Source of the DNA: Aquilaria yunnanensis
Taxonomy: Eukaryota; Streptophyta; Magnoliopsida; Malvales; Thymelaeaceae
Assembly (NCBI GenBank): GCA_039654915.1
Contig: CM077594.1
Location: forward strand, 89,170,893-89,234,892
Direction: 5' to 3'
DNA length: 64,000 nt
Positions 1 to 11,759 of this stretch are shown piece after piece (the first letter of the stretch is position 1; the number at the start of each line of letters is the position of its first letter). Both the position numbers and the translations under genes were made by a program. The notes beneath the pieces were generated by a model, which worked only from the letters and a program-made list of their open reading frames with translations, was not told where the DNA came from and searched no databases.

Positions 1-210
1 ATCTTTTCTTTTTAATCTTCATTAAAATCCTTACTACATAAAATCACAAATTAAAGGAACCTTTTATTGCTTTAACTATCATTTAAATTTTCATTACATA
101 TAACCCAAGAAAGAATTTAATTTTAAAAATTTTTAGTCTCATGGGAAAAAATGAAAAAAAAATACATTATGATCTACACACACCTTAATATTTGTACTTA
201 AAAAAATATA

Positions 211-1004
211 TTATTCCCGTCCCATATTCTTTGCACCTTATTCCTTTTTTAGCCGTCTCAAATTCTTTGCACCGTTTCCTTTTTTAGTAAATTTAAGCAG
301 TGAAAATGTCTATTATACCCTTACCCTAAACCTCTTAATCTGATCATTTTTTTTTTGTTTTCCCTTGCCCAATCTCCCATCCAAGGATCTTGTATTCCAG
401 GTCCTCCGGTGACGTCCCTCCGGCAACGTACCACCAGTGATGCGTGGACTAGGAGGAGGCAATGAAACAAATCGAGGGACTGGCAAGTTCAAGACAATCG
501 GTGAGGCAAGTTCGCGACGATCGACAAGGCTAGTTCGAGACGAAGCGAGAGGTGATCGAGGACAACGGTGAATTGAGGATGATGGAAGATCGAGGACAGG
601 GCAGAGGATTCGTTGGCGATTTGACGATGAGGCATTGTTGGAATTGCTAAGATTGATTCGCTGCTGGAATCGTACTTCGGCAATGAGCGACGGACTGAGC
701 CAACGAATCGCGATAATATGAGCGACTAAGGCAAGGGCAGCAGATCAACTGCGGCGATGGCAGCGAATCGACTAAGGCAAAGGCGGCGAATCGACAGATC
801 GACGGAAGGATTTACTGAGGTGAGGGCAGCGGATGGACAGCGATCAAGACAAGCCGATTTGCTCTATTGTGCTTTGTTACCAAGGGAAAATATGGGCAAA
901 TTAGTAAATGTACAAGGGAGAATATGGGCAAATTAATAATTTCAAAAATATTCTTAAACTGCGTGTCAAATAGAAATGGTGTAGAAAATGCGGGACGGAG
1001 GGAG
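211..1004. mobile_element. Stowaway/Tc1-mariner-type non-autonomous element
   Basis: The right end reads as the reverse complement of CTCCCTCCGTCCCG, the standard Stowaway-type terminus. The left end carries a worn version (TTATTCCCGTCCCA), and the homology between the two ends continues inward for roughly 30 bases. A TA dinucleotide flanks both sides (209-210 and 1005-1006), as expected for Tc1/mariner target duplication. At about 794 bp it is long for a MITE. The centre (about 400-850) is GC-richer than its surroundings and full of GATCGA/GGCAAG-like words. No transposase is visible. Confidence 0.75.
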
Positions 1005-1006
1005 TA

Positions 1007-2000
1007 TTTTAAGACGAAATACTTTATTTTAAAATTTAAAGTCCTTAGATTTGTTGTTTTTTTTGTCGTTATTCTCATTTTGTTAGGCGATTAGCAAACA
1101 ACGCTGTGCAATACATCTGGATGCTTATGGCGAATAGCAAACGGTGTAACATTTTTTGTCTCCTGATGTCATGCCAAGCCAAAAGGAAAAAAAAAAAAAT
1201 CATCGTTATTTCATGCTCCAAAAGTTTCACTAAATACACTCATTTGAAGTAATAAAACAAAAGCAAGTGATGAGAATTTAAATTTATATAATGGTGATGT
1301 CAGTATGTTGGGCCACCATGATTCCCACATATGGAGACTTTATAAAAATAAATAAATAAATGAGTAGCGATATAGTGCACACATTTAATAAGGTTACGTT
1401 ATTATTTTGTGTTATTTATAAAATTGCTATTTTATTTCTAGTAACATATTTTACCAAATAAATAAAATCTTTAGCAAGGCTATCACTATGTCTTGAATAG
1501 TACATATAAAGAAATAAAAAACATCTTTTATAAGACTTTTATACCATTTTGAACAACACATCTTCTAAATAAATAATATTTTATAAAACAATGAATTTTT
1601 CTAAATGGAACAATATTTTTTTAATGAATTGAACAACATTATTTATGGATGACGTTTCTTATTAAATGAATAACATTTTACAAAGAAACACATTTATATA
1701 AAAGAAGCATCACTTGTTACTGAAGAAAACAAAATTGTTTACAGAATAATATTTCTTACAAAATGAACATCACGTTACAAAATAATATATTTATATCAAT
1801 GTTTCAATATTTTGTTATTGGAAGGAACGTCAAATTTATATGTTATGACATTACATGTGTATAGAAGCCCCCTCTCTTTCTCAGTAACTAATTCCGAAAA
1901 CATCAACTAGTATTCAAAGCTTTTTCTCGCACGCAACACCTTCACTAATGGAAAAGAAGCCAATAATAAAAGGGAATGGTGGGCAACAATAGCAACCTAC
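1007..2000. other. AT-rich intergenic DNA
   Basis: No gene is supported. Between about 1550 and 1830 there is a loose succession of phrases like AATGAACAACATTTTATAAA, spaced some 30-50 bases apart. They look like a badly decayed short tandem repeat. A (TAAA)n-like run lies near 1345-1360. Confidence 0.5.
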
Positions 2001-2046
2001 TCAAGTGATGGCATAAATGATGCTTGGACGTTTTTTATTTTTCTGG

Positions 2047-2663
2047 TTACGGAGAACTCATGTAAATAAACCATAACAAAGAGCAAAAGAGATCGAAAAC
2101 GGAAATATGTGAGACTGGGGAAGTCAGAATTAACTTCCTGGAGTAATTGATCTTGATAATACGCGATGCATATACACCATTGATTTCTATTTCCGACCAA
2201 ATTATATAGAGCAAAAGAGAAGAATTTGATTTTTTTTTTTCTTTTCTTTTCAATCGTCGTAGAAACAAACCAATCAAATTCCAAGCTCTATTGACATCAA
2301 GAACAGCCCGAAAGAATGGCCTTGGAGTTGACAATTCGGCAAAATACATCAAGCTGTTTGAGGGGGAGGACCCATTTTTGCTTTTGATTGTCTTCGATTC
2401 TCTGCATGAACCCAACTAGAGACGTCTACATTCTGCGAATGGCCGCAACAACATCAAAGTCAAAGGAGACCATATCACTGTCCCCCAGGAACCACCGCAT
2501 GGGAGAGTTCGTCATGGGGTAGGGTGTAGGAGATGTGGTGTAGGGAAGAAAAGGAGGCATTAATGAGGTGAAGGGAGTGGAGAGTTGTGAGTTTGAGAGA
2601 GGCATTGTTGGAGAAAATGCAGACTCTTAGAAGTTTTGGAGACGAGAACAAGAGAGAAGGCAT
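2047..2663 (-). pseudogene. Unidentified decayed coding-like block
   Basis: On the minus strand, a 62-codon frame starting at 2663 has a Ser/Leu/Arg-rich, acid-poor N-terminus that resembles an organelle transit peptide (MPSLLFSSPKLLRV...). It ends at a stop near 2475. Overlapping frames just downstream continue with coding-like text (RWFLGDSDMVSFDFDVVAAIRR, and further on ELSTPRPFFRAVLDVNRAWN). No single frame is open across the block. This could be a frameshifted gene remnant or a gene whose introns I cannot place. No family is recognised, and chance is a real alternative. Confidence 0.25.
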
Positions 2664-2699
2664 GAAAGGTGAAAAAGAAAAAATACGCTGATAAAACTG

Positions 2700-4010
2700 T
2701 AAATAAATGTAAACTATGAGTGGAACTGTTATCTTAGAATTAAGTGTTATATCCTAAGTCTAAATGAATAAGGCCTCAGCATCACTAGATTGTGCATTTG
2801 GCTACGGCCGTTCGATAACTAAAAGTTAATAACCGGATGAGCGAGGGAGAGAGAATTGCATAGCAAGCTCGGCTGGTAAAAGTGTGCCTTGTCCTGTCTG
2901 GACCTTTTATTTACCTTTGAGAGACGTGATAGGATCTTATTATTATTTATTTGCCTTTGATTTTACCGTTTTGGATGATTTTGTAGCATTTTAGCTTCGT
3001 AAACGTGGTCCAACGTGGGCCTTACTGCCATTTGGCTTGGATTGGCCAATTGCCCCAATTCTGGTCCTAGTATATTAGTCAGAATCCTTGAATCTATATA
3101 CCCAAATTGAAATGAGTTGAAGTGTTGAAGGGTTGAAATGTTCTGCGTTGTAACTCAAGAGTCAAGTTTGTCAAAGTAAGAAAAGAGAGGGGTAAAAGTG
3201 GACTTAGTGCTTATTTTTATTGTTTATAATTTTATGGTCTCCCTAACCCTAACCTATAGGGGATTTGTATGGGTCAAGTTAGTGTGAGTTACTGGCAACA
3301 TAAGCCCAATTGACATAGATACCACAATATCATGTGATTAACTAAAGTTTAAATCTTGACTTATGTAAGAAATTATTTTTTTGCAGCCAGTAGGTGTGTT
3401 CACGTTGAGTGAGCTATGGTGTAGGGTAGATTAGGTTATAAAATATCTCTTATATCTTTTTCTTATAATATTTTGAGTACCAAAAAAAACAAAGAAAGAA
3501 ATACAAACACAAAATTTAATTTTTTCAATAAAACGTAACCAAACCTGAAAATCATTGGGTCAGATCTCGAGTACCTGCATCAACATGACAAACGTTGAAA
3601 GAAAGAAGTAACACGTAAATAAAAATATATTTAAAAATAAAAAATAAATAAAAGTGGCATATTTAGTTCAATTCTTGCTGAAATGACGATCACTTGGTGG
3701 ATCTAGATGCATACATAGCCTAAACTATATGTAGCTAGAATGAGATTAAGTATGCTTGATGTATGTAGACCACACAAAAGTAGTATAATATATGCCATAG
3801 GGTTCTAGATCGGATATCTTTAGTTATTGGTACTCTCTTAATCTTGTACATAAAATTTAAGAAAGCTCCCCTATTAGTAGGTTAATGGAGAAAATAGAAA
3901 AAGCAATTTAGTAAATTAATGTCTTTTTACTTTTTGAAGAAAAAATAAGTAATTTGAGATTTACAAAATAGAAATAAGGATCACGTATTGAAAGATGGGA
4001 AGGAATATTT
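2700..4010. other. Intergenic DNA with a weak SINE-like segment
   Basis: No coding exon is supported. The stretch from about 3258 to 3500 has a sequence like a worn Pol III A box (GTTAGTGTGAGTTACTGG), then about 70 bases later a worn B box (AAGTTTAAATCTTGAC). It ends in an A-rich tail around 3480-3510. This order fits a decayed tRNA-derived SINE, but both boxes are degenerate and I could not find clear flanking duplications. The rest is AT-rich and featureless. Confidence 0.25.
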
Positions 4011-4015
4011 GACAT

Positions 4016-4735
4016 CTGATGTAGAGCTCATCTCTCGGATTCGTCTTCGAAATTTGCACGGTGAAGACCAAGACCATCTAATTTGGCATTTTACGTCAGA
4101 TGGGAACTAATCGGTGAGTAGCGGCTATCACATTTGCATGCATCTTTTAGAGGGGCATGAGGTGTCTGCAAAGGAAATGGCGGTTTGGAAGAAAATCTAT
4201 GGAATTGCAGCGCCTAATAAATCGAGAATTTATTGTGGGGGGTTCGGCAGGCCATGACTGTCTGGGCGGACCAACAGCTGCAGGGGGTGGGGTTGGCGGC
4301 AGGGGACACAAAAATGGAGTGGGGACAGCAGCTGGTTTTGCAAGGGGATGGGGTGGATTGGGCCAAAGTGATGGTGGCCCCGTCGGTCCTCTGGACTAAC
4401 CGGGATGGTGTTGTTTTCCGGGCAAGGCGCGTCTGCCCTATCCGGCCATGTCCTGGAGGATTTAGCGAGCCCTGTACGAGGTAGAGTTGCAGAATACCCT
4501 TCTTCCTCGTCGAGAAATTCGGCAGAAATGGTGCAAGCCACAGACCGGGGTGCTTTAACCTCAACTCCAATGCAGCGGTCAGCCCGAACGGTCGGCTGGG
4601 CCTTGGGGCAGTTCTTCGGGATTCCTCAGGTAAAGTGATGGTTCAGGCATTGCTGGTCCTTCTCTTCGGGGAATGCTTTCCTGCCGACCCTACCCCGTCA
4701 TTGTTTCCAACCTCTAGACTTTACAGTTCGTGAAT
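4016..4735 (+). pseudogene. L1-type LINE relic: zf-RVT and RNase H-like tail of a reverse transcriptase
   Basis: Conceptual translation from about 4018 gives DVELISRIRLRNLHGEDQDH, then LIWHFTSDGN, a stop codon, SVSSGYHICM, and later WKKIYGIAAPNKSRI. This is the usual layout of the zinc-binding reverse-transcriptase segment (zf-RVT) of plant L1-type LINEs. After a frame change near 4550 it continues as CFNLNSNAAVSPNGRLGLG and AVLRDSSGKVMVQAL. That matches the plant RNase H-like (RVT_3) domain that follows zf-RVT in these proteins. The in-frame stop, which replaces the usual aromatic residue before SV.SGY, and the frameshifts mark it as dead. The upstream polymerase domain and a poly-A tail are absent, so only the 3' coding part remains. 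Confidence 0.75.
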
Positions 4736-4739
4736 CCTT

Positions 4740-5642
4740 AATTTGATTTTTTTTCGAATGTAGATTTCCACTCATATGACATATTTATTAATATACATTC
4801 ATAAAAAGTTGGCATCATTTTCACGTGTCGATCGCCATTCGCCAACATCCAATACTGCATAAAAAGCCAATTGTCTAAAAAGTACTTGTAAAACATTTTT
4901 TCCCCAGAAAGTAATTGTTTTTCATATAATTTTTCTCTGTTTAAAAAATTAAAAACATTTTCTGGAAAACATGAAACAAATAGATCCATGGTAGTTTTAT
5001 TGCTTGAAATTCGGAAAAGGAACAAGGGAAAATTTTAACTTCAGTTTCCCAGCAAAAGCAACAAGGGAAGAATACAGAAGGATGAGAATACAAAAACGGG
5101 GACTCGAAAGAGGAGCTACAGAAATTCAGGGAGAGGAGAACAATTCTCAATACTCTTCCGTTTTAAATTACTGTTTTAGGGAAGTTTCAAAGTACTTGAT
5201 ACTCTTCCCTGAAAACAAAAAAAGTTTAAAAAAAAAAAAACAATTATTCACCTACATCTTTTCTACAAAACCTCCTAAAACTGTGTGAAAAGTCAGAGGT
5301 AACAACTAATATGAAAGATATGGAGTATATTTGAAAGTTTATATGAAAAGGCAAGCAAAGGTTGTAGAGAGACCATCAACCATAAACCCTAAACAGATGT
5401 AGTACATTTGAGATTTTTATGTAAAGGCAAGCAACAAGTTGTAGACAGACCATAAAGCATAAAAGTAGTCTCATTCACACCCCATGAAAGGAGGAGCTAG
5501 CTACACACCCATCCACCCTCCCCCATCCTGCCAAAATGACACACTGTATCAGGTAGTACATACTAATGTCTGCTACGAGGATAAATGATACCATGATGCC
5601 AAAAATACAGCAAAAGTGGCTGACTGGTGACAAACCACCAAT
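4740..5642. other. Intergenic DNA and probable 3' UTR of the KAB1-like gene
   Basis: AT-rich sequence with a poly-A-like run near 5228. The part nearest the stop codon (roughly 5400-5642) is more complex and is probably the 3' UTR of the minus-strand gene that ends at 5643. A pair of similar sentences containing AAGGCAAGCAA(A)GGTTGTAGA at about 5350 and 5425 is a small local duplication. Confidence 0.4.
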
Positions 5643-8338
5643 CTATCTGTATGAATCAGGACGCTTTGGCTTGGTCTGGAAAATACCCTCAATCTTCTCC
5701 ATAACGGCAGGGGTTAGTAAAGGAATGACATCAATTGCCTTCATGTTTTCTTGAATCTGCAATGCAAACACTTCACTAGTAAGAATTGGATGCACCATCC
5801 TGATAACAATGATCTCACAATCCTGTGCCCCAACTTTGCAATTAAGGAATGAATCATGTCATGGAGAAAATAAGTCGTCTAGGTGCATGTTTCCATGTGT
5901 TTGCCTTCTAATGAGAACATGAAAAAAACTTGCAAATCAAAATTTAACACCATCAATATCTCTAATGATATCAATCAACTATAGTTAGAGTCCATGTTTT
6001 ATGAGCATGATTGCTTAACGCAAGAGTGAGAGTATAAAACCCTAAACCATACGGGCGTCTTCTTGTACCACTAACATGTAATGCTTTTTTCTTGACTGAA
6101 CTCTTTATACACATTTACAGCAGCACTAACAGAAAACACACACACACACACAAGATTCTGTCAAACCTGAGATTCCTTTGTAGCACCAGTAATAACCGCT
6201 GATACATTAGGGTTCGCCGCGCACCATGCAATGGCAAGTTGAGGTAAAGGAACCGCAAGTTCATCTGCAATTGGCTTTAATCCATTAACTTTCTTCAGCA
6301 CATCATCAACCAGGGAACGGTTAGCGAGATTCTGCAAGATTGAAACAGATGGTTAGAGCAGATGGTTGAATTATTTATCCTGGAAGGTGAAATCGAAAGA
6401 AAGCGAAGATGACATAAGGGATGACTTGATGGTAAGTACGATACCATACTCTCTATATTGTTAGATGCTATGTGAGGTAAGGGTATCTCTAGGTTCCAAC
6501 TCAATTGGGGCATAAAAAGCTTGGAACCACAAGAGTTTGAGGCATAAGGCATGTTGCCTGAGAACACTTCAACAAGCTTAACTAACAAGTCACAAGAGTT
6601 CTAAATTCTTCTGATCCATTTAAATGAAGAGAGAAAACTTTCCAAGAAACTGTCTCGTAAAATTCTGAAAGACATTGCTTTCTTCACAAGGCATCCACTA
6701 AAATAGCATAAAAACAAAAATCTCTGGTAAATCTCACATCTGAAGGTATACATACCAGAAAAACCATAAATTAGAATTAAGTGCGAGACATGTTTCAGTG
6801 GCAAATTTGTTTAAGGATAAACAAATTTTTTATGGTAAAATCCTTATTAGGCAGAGAATATTATCCAAGAGCATTTGCTAGAAGTTCATCCTATACCAGG
6901 ATCAAAACGTGCTCATTGCAATCATCTTTATTGTTAGGACCTAATTTCGAGGAAATGTGGAGAAAAATGGTAATCCATTTTTTTATCCAATAAATAGAAA
7001 ACATTCCATTAAGTCAACAGAAATTTTAAACAAACTGCTTCAGTGAACAGGTCAATTTGGATGGAGAGAGGATCACAGATCAAAGTGAAAGCAAATTGAT
7101 CAAAAAACCAATATAGAAGCCCACTTACTTTATAATTTTCCAGTGCAAACCGACTGTCAGCAGGTATATTGCCCTTGTTATACTTGCCAGTAAGTACTCC
7201 AGATGCAAGTGGACTCCATGTGGTCAGACCTAGGCCAAAGTTGGTGTACAGAGGAAGGTACTCAGCTTCCACCTGCATATGAAAATATATGGCAAACTAA
7301 CACAAGTGTATGACATAGGTTACAGCCATATGACAGATACAAAAACCGATATGATAACCAGTCAAGCCAACAACCAAACACAGACCAAATTTGTGTTAAT
7401 AAAGCTAGTCAGCAAAGGATTGAATATTAGGCAGTCCTTAAAGCCTTTTTTAATTACTTAAACCAAAGCTCGGAACAGAACTCGTCTACAAGCAAGTCAG
7501 AGTTATATGCCTCAGTTCTTCCACAGTTATCCCATTGCCCCCTATATGTTCCTTTTGGTTGATAAAAAATTCTTGTAACACAGGAGCAGTAGAGAATCCT
7601 TGAGAAACTACCATCCCCGTCCCCAATTGCTCCAAAGAAGTTGCATAAAATGTTCAAAGGTACAGCAGCACTTGCCTTGTGCCTGTTCAATAAATTATAC
7701 TCGGGCTGCTCCACAATTGGCCCTACCAAGTCCAGTCTCTGTGCAATTCCCCAGGCTTCAGTGATCTGTTGAGCAGACCACTCGCTGGTGCCCCAGTAGA
7801 ACGCCCAACCTTTGTCAATCACGTAGTTCATCGACCTCACCGTCTCCTCGATCGGCGTTGATGTATCCGGCCTGTTCCAGGGATCAACAAACATCAATGC
7901 ATGTCGAAAATCCCCAAAAGGAAAGCGAAACGCTAAATCAGCCAAATCGGATCGAATGAATCTAATTTACCTGTGGCAATAGATGACATCGACGTACTCC
8001 ATATCGAGGCGCTTGAGCGAGGCCTTAGTGCCTTCGACGATGTGCTTTCTGGACAAACCCTTGTCGTTGGGGCCTGAACCACCCCAGAAGATCTTGGTGG
8101 AGACGACGACATCGGAGCGCTTCCAGCCCAGCTCGCGGATGGCCTGACCCATGATCTCCTCGGCGCGGCCATTGGCGTAGACCTCGGCGTTATCGAAGAA
8201 GTTGACGCCATTGTCGCGGCAGCACTGGAGGAGCGACTTGGCCTCCTTGACGTCGACCTGGTTCCCGAAACTCACCCAGGCCCCGTAGGAGAGCTGGCTC
8301 ACCTTGAGCCCCGATCGACCCAGATTATTGTACTGCAT
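5643..8338 (-). CDS. KAB1: Voltage-gated K+ channel beta subunit / aldo-keto reductase, five exons
   Basis: Joining 8338-7971, 7871-7676, 7272-7129, 6331-6167 and 5756-5643 gives one open frame of 328 codons plus stop, the usual length of plant KAB1. Seen: an AKR barrel from residue 1; catalytic D49 and Y54 (NFFDNAEVY), K82 (VSTKIFWGG) and H122 (YCHR); [11 protein letters not shown], then [28 protein letters not shown] and, near the end, [10 protein letters not shown] and KRPDSYR. Known of the family: plant members bind NADPH and associate with inward-rectifying K+ channels of the Shaker type at membranes; reductase activity is secondary. Exon phases fit at every junction. Introns 1, 3 and 4 are GT-AG; intron 2 begins AAG|GCAAGT and is a GC-AG intron. 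Intron 4 contains a short (AC)n tract near 6140. The start at 8338 is the first ATG and matches the family N-terminus ([14 protein letters not shown]). No truncation or missing residue was noticed. Confidence 0.93.
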
Positions 8339-8407
8339 CTTGGGAATGTGGACTTCTGTTTAAGCTAAAAATGGTAAAGTGAAGTGAAGATTGACGATTG
8401 TGTACTG

Positions 8408-8413
8408 TTTATA
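8408..8413 (-). promoter_or_regulatory. Putative TATA box of the KAB1-like gene
   Basis: The minus strand reads CTATAAAC here, about 70 bases upstream of the start codon at 8338. That would place transcription start near 8375 and leave a 5' UTR of some 35-45 bases. Inferred from position and sequence only. Confidence 0.5.
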
Positions 8414-8825
8414 GCGCCGGGCAGAAGGGTGGAAGAAGAAGACGACGGAGGAGGACGGACGGTTGATGACGTGGCCGTCGCTGGGAGCAGCTTGTAGTTG
8501 TTGGCTTGGTTAGCGACAGGCGACAACGAGTCGGTTCGGTTGAGCTCCTGCTGCTGAGTATTGAATCTGACCTTATTATTTTTTTTCTTTTATTTTCTTT
8601 TCTTTAAATCCTTTAAGGAATTTTTTTCCCCAAATTTGTCTTTTCTTAATTTAATCAGCATAGAAAGAAAAGGTTTCCTCTTCCTCTTGCAAATACCGTG
8701 TAAAAGTACATAAAAGTCTATAGGCTCTAATTTTGTTGGTGGAAAGATAAGTGATTGTTTCAAAATAGTCTTTTCTTATGGTTCATTGTCTAAGTAACTA
8801 TGCGTTTAAATGTAGGTATTTTAGT

Positions 8826-9470
8826 CAAAGATATTCAGCAGGCCAACCCGGGTCATCTGGGCCTAAGTTGGTGAGTCCTGGGCACGGCTTGCTGTAAAGC
8901 GGGTTGTGCCATGTAGGGCTTAGGCTATGTTTTTTTTTTAAAAAAATAATTATTTAATTAATTTTACATTATTATTTTTTTAAAGAGAGGAACATTACAA
9001 CTATACTATATTTTATTAATTAAAAAAATCAAACGGCACTTACAAAATTTGAGTAGCCTCTCTATTTATAAGAGATGTCATTTTTGTCAACAAAAACGAC
9101 CTTAACAACTAGTTGTTAAAATGGACAAAATGTTAATTTGAGGTTAAAAATGAAGTTAAAGTCATTAGAGGGTCTTAAAGTGTAATTTGTCTACTTTTTT
9201 AAATGAATTGAAGAATAATAAATGCTCAAACTAACCCACCAAATCCAGCCCGGCCGTTGGCTCAAGCCTCAATCCTAGTTTGGTCGAGCCAGACTCACTT
9301 AAGACCTCCTTGTCCCCCAAGCTCATAACCGACCCACCTCTCCCATGTCTCTCCCTGGGCTGGGCCGAGCTAGGCTTTGACCGGTTTTGGTCAAGTTTGA
9401 CCTTGAACCAGGCCCGTGCTAGCCCAGTCCACTGAAAACCTCTAATTACCTGGCCTACTGAACACCTCTA
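8826..9470. mobile_element. Non-autonomous hAT element with perfect 8-bp target duplication
   Basis: The ends are inverted relatives: left CAAAGATATTCAGCAGGCC, and right, reverse-complemented, TAGAGGTGTTCAGTAGGCC. Both are flanked by the identical 8-mer ATTTTAGT (8818-8825 and 9471-9478), the target-duplication length of hAT elements. The 645-bp body has GC-rich subterminal stretches built from GGCC/GGGCTGGGCC-like words around an AT-rich centre, a common hAT layout. No transposase is encoded. Confidence 0.85.
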
Positions 9471-9478
9471 ATTTTAGT

Positions 9479-10842
9479 TATACACCTCATATTTATTTAT
9501 AGGAATAGTTGATCTAATTGTTTTGTATTTTCTTTTTCCTTTGCAGAAGTGATTGGTCTTTTCATGTGTTTGCAACCGGTGCTATTTTATCCAATAATAA
9601 GGGATATTCCAAAATCATAAATGTAGCAATCCAACAAAAAAGCCGATATCGAGACAGGGATAGTGAGGCTTCCTGCTTCTGGTTTCTTGATGGTTTGTTT
9701 TTGTCCTGGTAGATTTGAAATTTCAATCCCAAAGGTAGAGATTTACCGTCTCTTTTCATGACACGTAAATATTTAAAGTTTGTAAGCCTGGTTCTTTGAA
9801 ATTATTTACTCTCTACTCCAACTCATTATCTTATGTCTTCTCTATCATCCTTCTCTGCCATTTTTAATCAGATTTAGATTTTGGTTTTAATCTGGCTATT
9901 TCTATTTTAATGTTTTTACTGCTTGATTGAGCTTATCGAATGTTATTTATTGAATTTTATAGTAAATGTAATCTCCTTCAAATCTTGATGTCCAAAAGTG
10001 ATTCAAGAATCTCACAAAGTAAATCTTCAATTGAAGATGGACAGCGATCGATCTATGTTTTCTTTTAGGATCACCAGAATCTCAGCTTTACTAGAGTGTT
10101 ATGATGCTTAGTAACAAATATGAAAACGATTACATAAAATAAAATCAATCTTTATTTTCTTGGTTTTATAGGTAATCTTTTTATTTTTTTTTATAATCTT
10201 ATTTGGACCTCCGGTGCCTGGTTAGTTCTAATGCCACTTTGTTATTGTTAGCTTGATCTGAGTTTTGTTTCAGCTATTCGTGAGTTATGTATTCCAGATC
10301 TATTCTAACGTACCTTGAAAATTCAGCTTGATCCGATTTCCTTTCCTTTATTTGGTGTGGCAGGAACAAGTAGTCTTTTGTGACTGAGTTTATATTTCTG
10401 TTGCTCCTTAGAGTCTTCTGTTCTTGGGTTGAAAGATTCGTTTAACTCACTTTTAGTTTAAATGAAGCATATTTTATTTAAAAAAATTATTTAGTGAATA
10501 GAAGTCATGTATTCTGAAAACAAATCTGGCAAATTAGAGTACATTTCTAGCAATTTATCTACTGCTTTCGAGGATTTCTTGGTTCGCTCTGGCGGACTTT
10601 CACCAAGGGATGGAGGCGTTGACGCCAAACAGCATTTCAACTATGGCTTCTTTTTTTATTTTCAAATTTTATGCTCTCTCTAATTCATGATTTTATTTCT
10701 TAAAAAGTTTCCTATAAAACATAAACATTTTATATGAAAATGGCATCCTAAATATTATAGTTTAAAAATAAAATTTTTATTAAATTTTTGCAACATAAAT
10801 TTATATGAAAATATTGAAGTCAAACTTTAATAAAAAATGTAA
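9479..10842. other. Intergenic DNA, partly transcript-like
   Basis: No ORF is supported. TTTTCCTTTGCAG at about 9533-9545 looks like a splice acceptor followed by GC-balanced sequence, but no matching exon or donor could be assigned. The block at 10200-10480 is one copy of a dispersed repeat listed separately. The last 150 bases are AT-rich. Confidence 0.35.
10200..10480 (+). repeat. Dispersed repeat, copy 1 (partner at 56745-57020)
   Basis: This block and 56745-57020 share an ordered series of words in the same orientation: TGGTTA/TGGTTAT, GTTATTGTTAGCTTGATC or similar, GGCTTGATCC or AGCTTGATCC, a TTCCTTTATTTGGTG/TTCCCTTTATTCGGTG pair, GTAGTCT, TTCTGTT and AGTCTT. Similarity is roughly three quarters by eye. 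It carries no long ORF. Its family is not recognised; it could be part of an old element or a duplicated untranslated leader. Confidence 0.6.
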
Positions 10843-11759
10843 GGTTGAAATGCACCATTAATCCATCAACTTTGCTGATTCAAACAAGTTAGTCCTTAAA
10901 GTTTAACTCAATATAACTTAATCCTTTAAGTTTCCAAAATTGTGTGAGTTAGTCCCTTAGCTACCTAAGAAAATTACAAACCCAGTCCTAAGTTCCCTTG
11001 TTTCAACAAAAGCACTTCACTCACACCCAACATGCCGTTATGCGTTAAAAAATTTAGTAAATTGCTAGTCACATATTTAATTAATTCAATTATTTACATA
11101 ATTAAATTAAGTTCAAAAAAATTATATGATAATTTAAATAAAGTTTTAAAATAATTAATGATTTATGTTTTTATTCTTTTATGGAATCTAATTTTGATCC
11201 ATTTGAAAGCAAAAAAAAAATCTTTTTACTTAATTTACTTTTACTTGGATTATTTATTTTTCTTGAAGAATGATTATTTCTTCATATCATCTTCCCAAAA
11301 GGCCAACACCCCTTGAACAAACAACCCATTTTTAACTCAAAAATTGGTTGGTTTAAATTAAAAATAAATTTTTTTTCTATACTAGCACTTTGTATATCCA
11401 AAGAGATTAATTAATTCATGATCGATTTTCTTTTTGTCAAATTAATTTAAAAAATATTCATAAGAAAATCACCTTTCATTTTCTTAATTAATTGTCTTAG
11501 ATTCATCAATTATTTTGAATGTGATAATTTTTTTAAAAAAATAATAGTTGTTTAAAGCTTTTATTACACAATTGATGTAGTTTTTATTTTTTTTATAATT
11601 TCCACATCACAATTTTTCATTCAAATTAGAAAAATAAAGTATTTTTCATCAAGTCAGAAGGCCTGAATATCAAATCAATCATGTAGGATGAGCAATATCA
11701 TTTTGCAATTTGCAAGAACACTTTGTAATTCTCAACCAAAAGTCAACCAGTGACCCACA

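Noticed and set aside
4157..4638. Several overlapping frames of 77-118 codons on both strands
   Set aside because: All are shadows of the frameshifted LINE tail.
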